Source: Akkermansiaceae bacterium
GTDB lineage: Bacteria > Verrucomicrobiota > Verrucomicrobiia > Verrucomicrobiales > Akkermansiaceae
Direction of reading: 5' to 3'
Length of the DNA: 5,960 nt
NCBI GenBank assembly: GCA_018676385.1
Contig: JABHEX010000126.1
Coordinates: 1-5,960, forward strand
Part shown: positions 4,623-5,960 of the stretch, piece by piece
How the letters are laid out: each line of letters starts with the position of its first letter
Position numbering within the stretch: the stretch's first letter is position 1
Position numbers and translations under genes: made by a program
Notes under the pieces: model-generated
Seen by the model: the letters and a program-made list of their open reading frames with translations, nothing else
The model's database searches: none
What the model was told of the DNA's origin: nothing

Positions 4623-5960
4623 AGATCAGACTGATACAGATCGTATGGAAAAGCTTGTTTCCCTCTGCAAGGGTAAAGGGTTCATCTTTCAATCCGGAGA
4701 ACTCTACGGTGGATTGAACGGCTGCTGGGACTACGGCCCACTAGGAACAGAACTAAAACGTAATATCAAAGACTTCTGGTGGCGTAAAAACGTGCTCGAA
4801 CGCGATGAAATCGTCGGCATGGATGGATCTATCCTAACCCACCAAGCCATACTTACAGCATCTGGCCATGTTGGCGGGTTTTCTGACCCAATGGTCGACT
4901 GCAAAGTCTGTAAAAAACGTTTCCGCGCTGACCAGATGGAGGACATTCCGAGCTGCAACAAAAAAGCCCAACTCCCCAAGGGCGAAGACAAGAATTGTGA
5001 ACTCACTGAACCCAAAGAATTCAACTTGATGTTCCAAACCAAAATGGGAGCATCTGCGGACGACGACGACCCTAATGCTGTTGCCTACCTGCGCCCAGAA
5101 ACAGCCCAGACAATTTTCGTACAGTACAAAAACGTGTTGGATTCAACGCGCCTCAAACTTCCTTTTGGTATAGCCCAAATCGGTAAGGCTTTTCGTAATG
5201 AAATCAATCCTCGCAACTACACATTTCGCTCTCGTGAATTTGAACAAATGGAAATCGAGTACTTCTGTAGACCCGAAGATGGTCTGCGCCTGACAGAGGA
5301 GTGGCTTGAAAAACGCCTAGAATTCTATACTGAAATTGGCGTGCCTCGCGAAAAATTACACGTGTTAGATATCCCAGATGGCGAGCGCGCTCATTACTCT
5401 GAGAAAACCTACGACATCGAGTATGACTTCCCATTCGGCCAACAAGAGCTAGAAGGCGTTGCATACCGCGGCGCCTACGATGTTAGCAAACACCAAGAAC
5501 ACTCAGGAAAAAACCTCGAATATTACGATGCCGAAACCAAAGAACGCTTCATCCCTCATGTGGTTGAGCCCTCTGCTGGTTGTGACCGCACGATCCTCGC
5601 TGTTCTCTGTGAGGCCTACGACGTCGAAGATCTCACAAAAGAGGGCGGGAAAAAAGACGAGCGCACCGTAATGCGTTTCAAACCCTGCATCGCTCCAATC
5701 AAAGTGGCCATCTTACCCTTGCTAAAAAACAAGCCTGAACTTGTCGAAAAAGCTAAAGAAGTGAAGCAGCTTCTCCAACCACACATGAATGTCTTCTATG
5801 ATGAAACAGCTGCCATCGGCCGCCGATACCGCCGCCAAGATGAGGTAGGAACGCCATTCTGTATTGCTATCGATTTCGAAACTCTTGGTGAGAAAGGTCC
5901 GAATGATGAAGATTTAACCAACACTGTCACCGTGCGTCATCGCGACAGCATGGAACAGGA
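4612..5960 (+). CDS. glyS: Glycyl-tRNA synthetase, alpha2 type, C-terminus cut by window edge
   Basis: Class II aminoacyl-tRNA synthetase that charges tRNA-Gly with glycine in the cytoplasm; this is the single-chain homodimeric form (also called glyQS), not the alpha2beta2 form. The first 449 codons are present. Visible blocks: GFIFQSGELYGGLNGCWDYGPLG near the N-terminus begins with GFIFQS and includes the DYGPLG of motif 1; TASGHVGGFSDPM; YLRPETAQTIF (159-169), a glycine-specific block; motif 2 RNEINPRN (195-202) with FRSREFEQMEIEYF (205-218); motif 3 EPSAGCDR (319-326). The anticodon-binding domain begins near IAPIKVAILPL (360-370) and includes RRQDEVGTPF (407-416). Perhaps 30-50 residues remain beyond the edge. 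Four cysteines (97, 100, 115, 129) in the insertion after motif 1 could bind zinc. The ATG at 4612 has no Shine-Dalgarno and lies just after a predicted promoter, so translation may be leaderless. Confidence 0.97.
   Translation, partial: MANKDQTDTDRMEKLVSLCKGKGFIFQSGELYGGLNGCWDYGPLGTELKRNIKDFWWRKNVLERDEIVGMDGSILTHQAILTASGHVGGFSDPMVDCKVCKKRFRADQMEDIPSCNKKAQLPKGEDKNCELTEPKEFNLMFQTKMGASADDDDPNAVAYLRPETAQTIFVQYKNVLDSTRLKLPFGIAQIGKAFRNEINPRNYTFRSREFEQMEIEYFCRPEDGLRLTEEWLEKRLEFYTEIGVPREKLHVLDIPDGERAHYSEKTYDIEYDFPFGQQELEGVAYRGAYDVSKHQEHSGKNLEYYDAETKERFIPHVVEPSAGCDRTILAVLCEAYDVEDLTKEGGKKDERTVMRFKPCIAPIKVAILPLLKNKPELVEKAKEVKQLLQPHMNVFYDETAAIGRRYRRQDEVGTPFCIAIDFETLGEKGPNDEDLTNTVTVRHRDSMEQ

Noticed and set aside
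4731..5671. Several short frames over glyS on both strands
   Set aside because: The glyS frame is open throughout and conserved block by block; the others are by-products.
1..5960. CRISPR arrays, insertion sequences, tRNA genes, toxin-antitoxin or defence genes
   Set aside because: No regularly spaced repeats, transposase-like proteins, cloverleaf sequences or small gene pairs were found on either strand.

Overview
The window is a moderate-GC bacterial chromosome segment with five protein genes, two of them cut by the window edges. The likely source is a marine or aquatic Verrucomicrobia-type organism (Opitutae/Puniceicoccales or a relative). The basis is a secreted protein ending in a textbook PEP-CTERM tail (VPEPS, a hydrophobic stretch, then RRHR), an uncharacterised single-pass membrane protein with a motif style I associate with that phylum, and few Shine-Dalgarno sequences. 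The phylum is an inference; no rRNA or other decisive marker is present.

Layout. Positions 1-892 (minus) hold the N-terminal 297 codons of an ABC-2-type exporter ATPase, missing from simple ATG searches because it starts with GTG and runs off the left edge. Positions 893-1155 are a non-coding divergent control region with two perfect palindromes, an inverted repeat and a consensus -35 box. Positions 1156-2076 (plus) encode a secreted leishmanolysin-like (M8) zinc metalloprotease with a PEP-CTERM sorting tail. Positions 2156-3115 (plus) encode a 319-residue single-pass membrane protein of unknown function. Positions 3185-4528 (minus) encode XseA, the large subunit of exonuclease VII, convergent with the previous gene. 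Positions 4612-5960 (plus) hold the first 449 codons of a class II alpha2-type glycyl-tRNA synthetase, divergent from xseA.

The genes do not form one pathway: two are housekeeping (DNA repair, translation), one is half of an efflux system, and two look like cell-envelope or secreted accessory functions. Nothing here is a defence island, mobile element, CRISPR array or RNA gene. The most informative non-coding structure is the 83-bp xseA/glyS intergenic region. Two predicted sigma70-like promoters there share the same -10 bases, so the genes could compete for polymerase, and the predicted glyS transcript would be almost leaderless.
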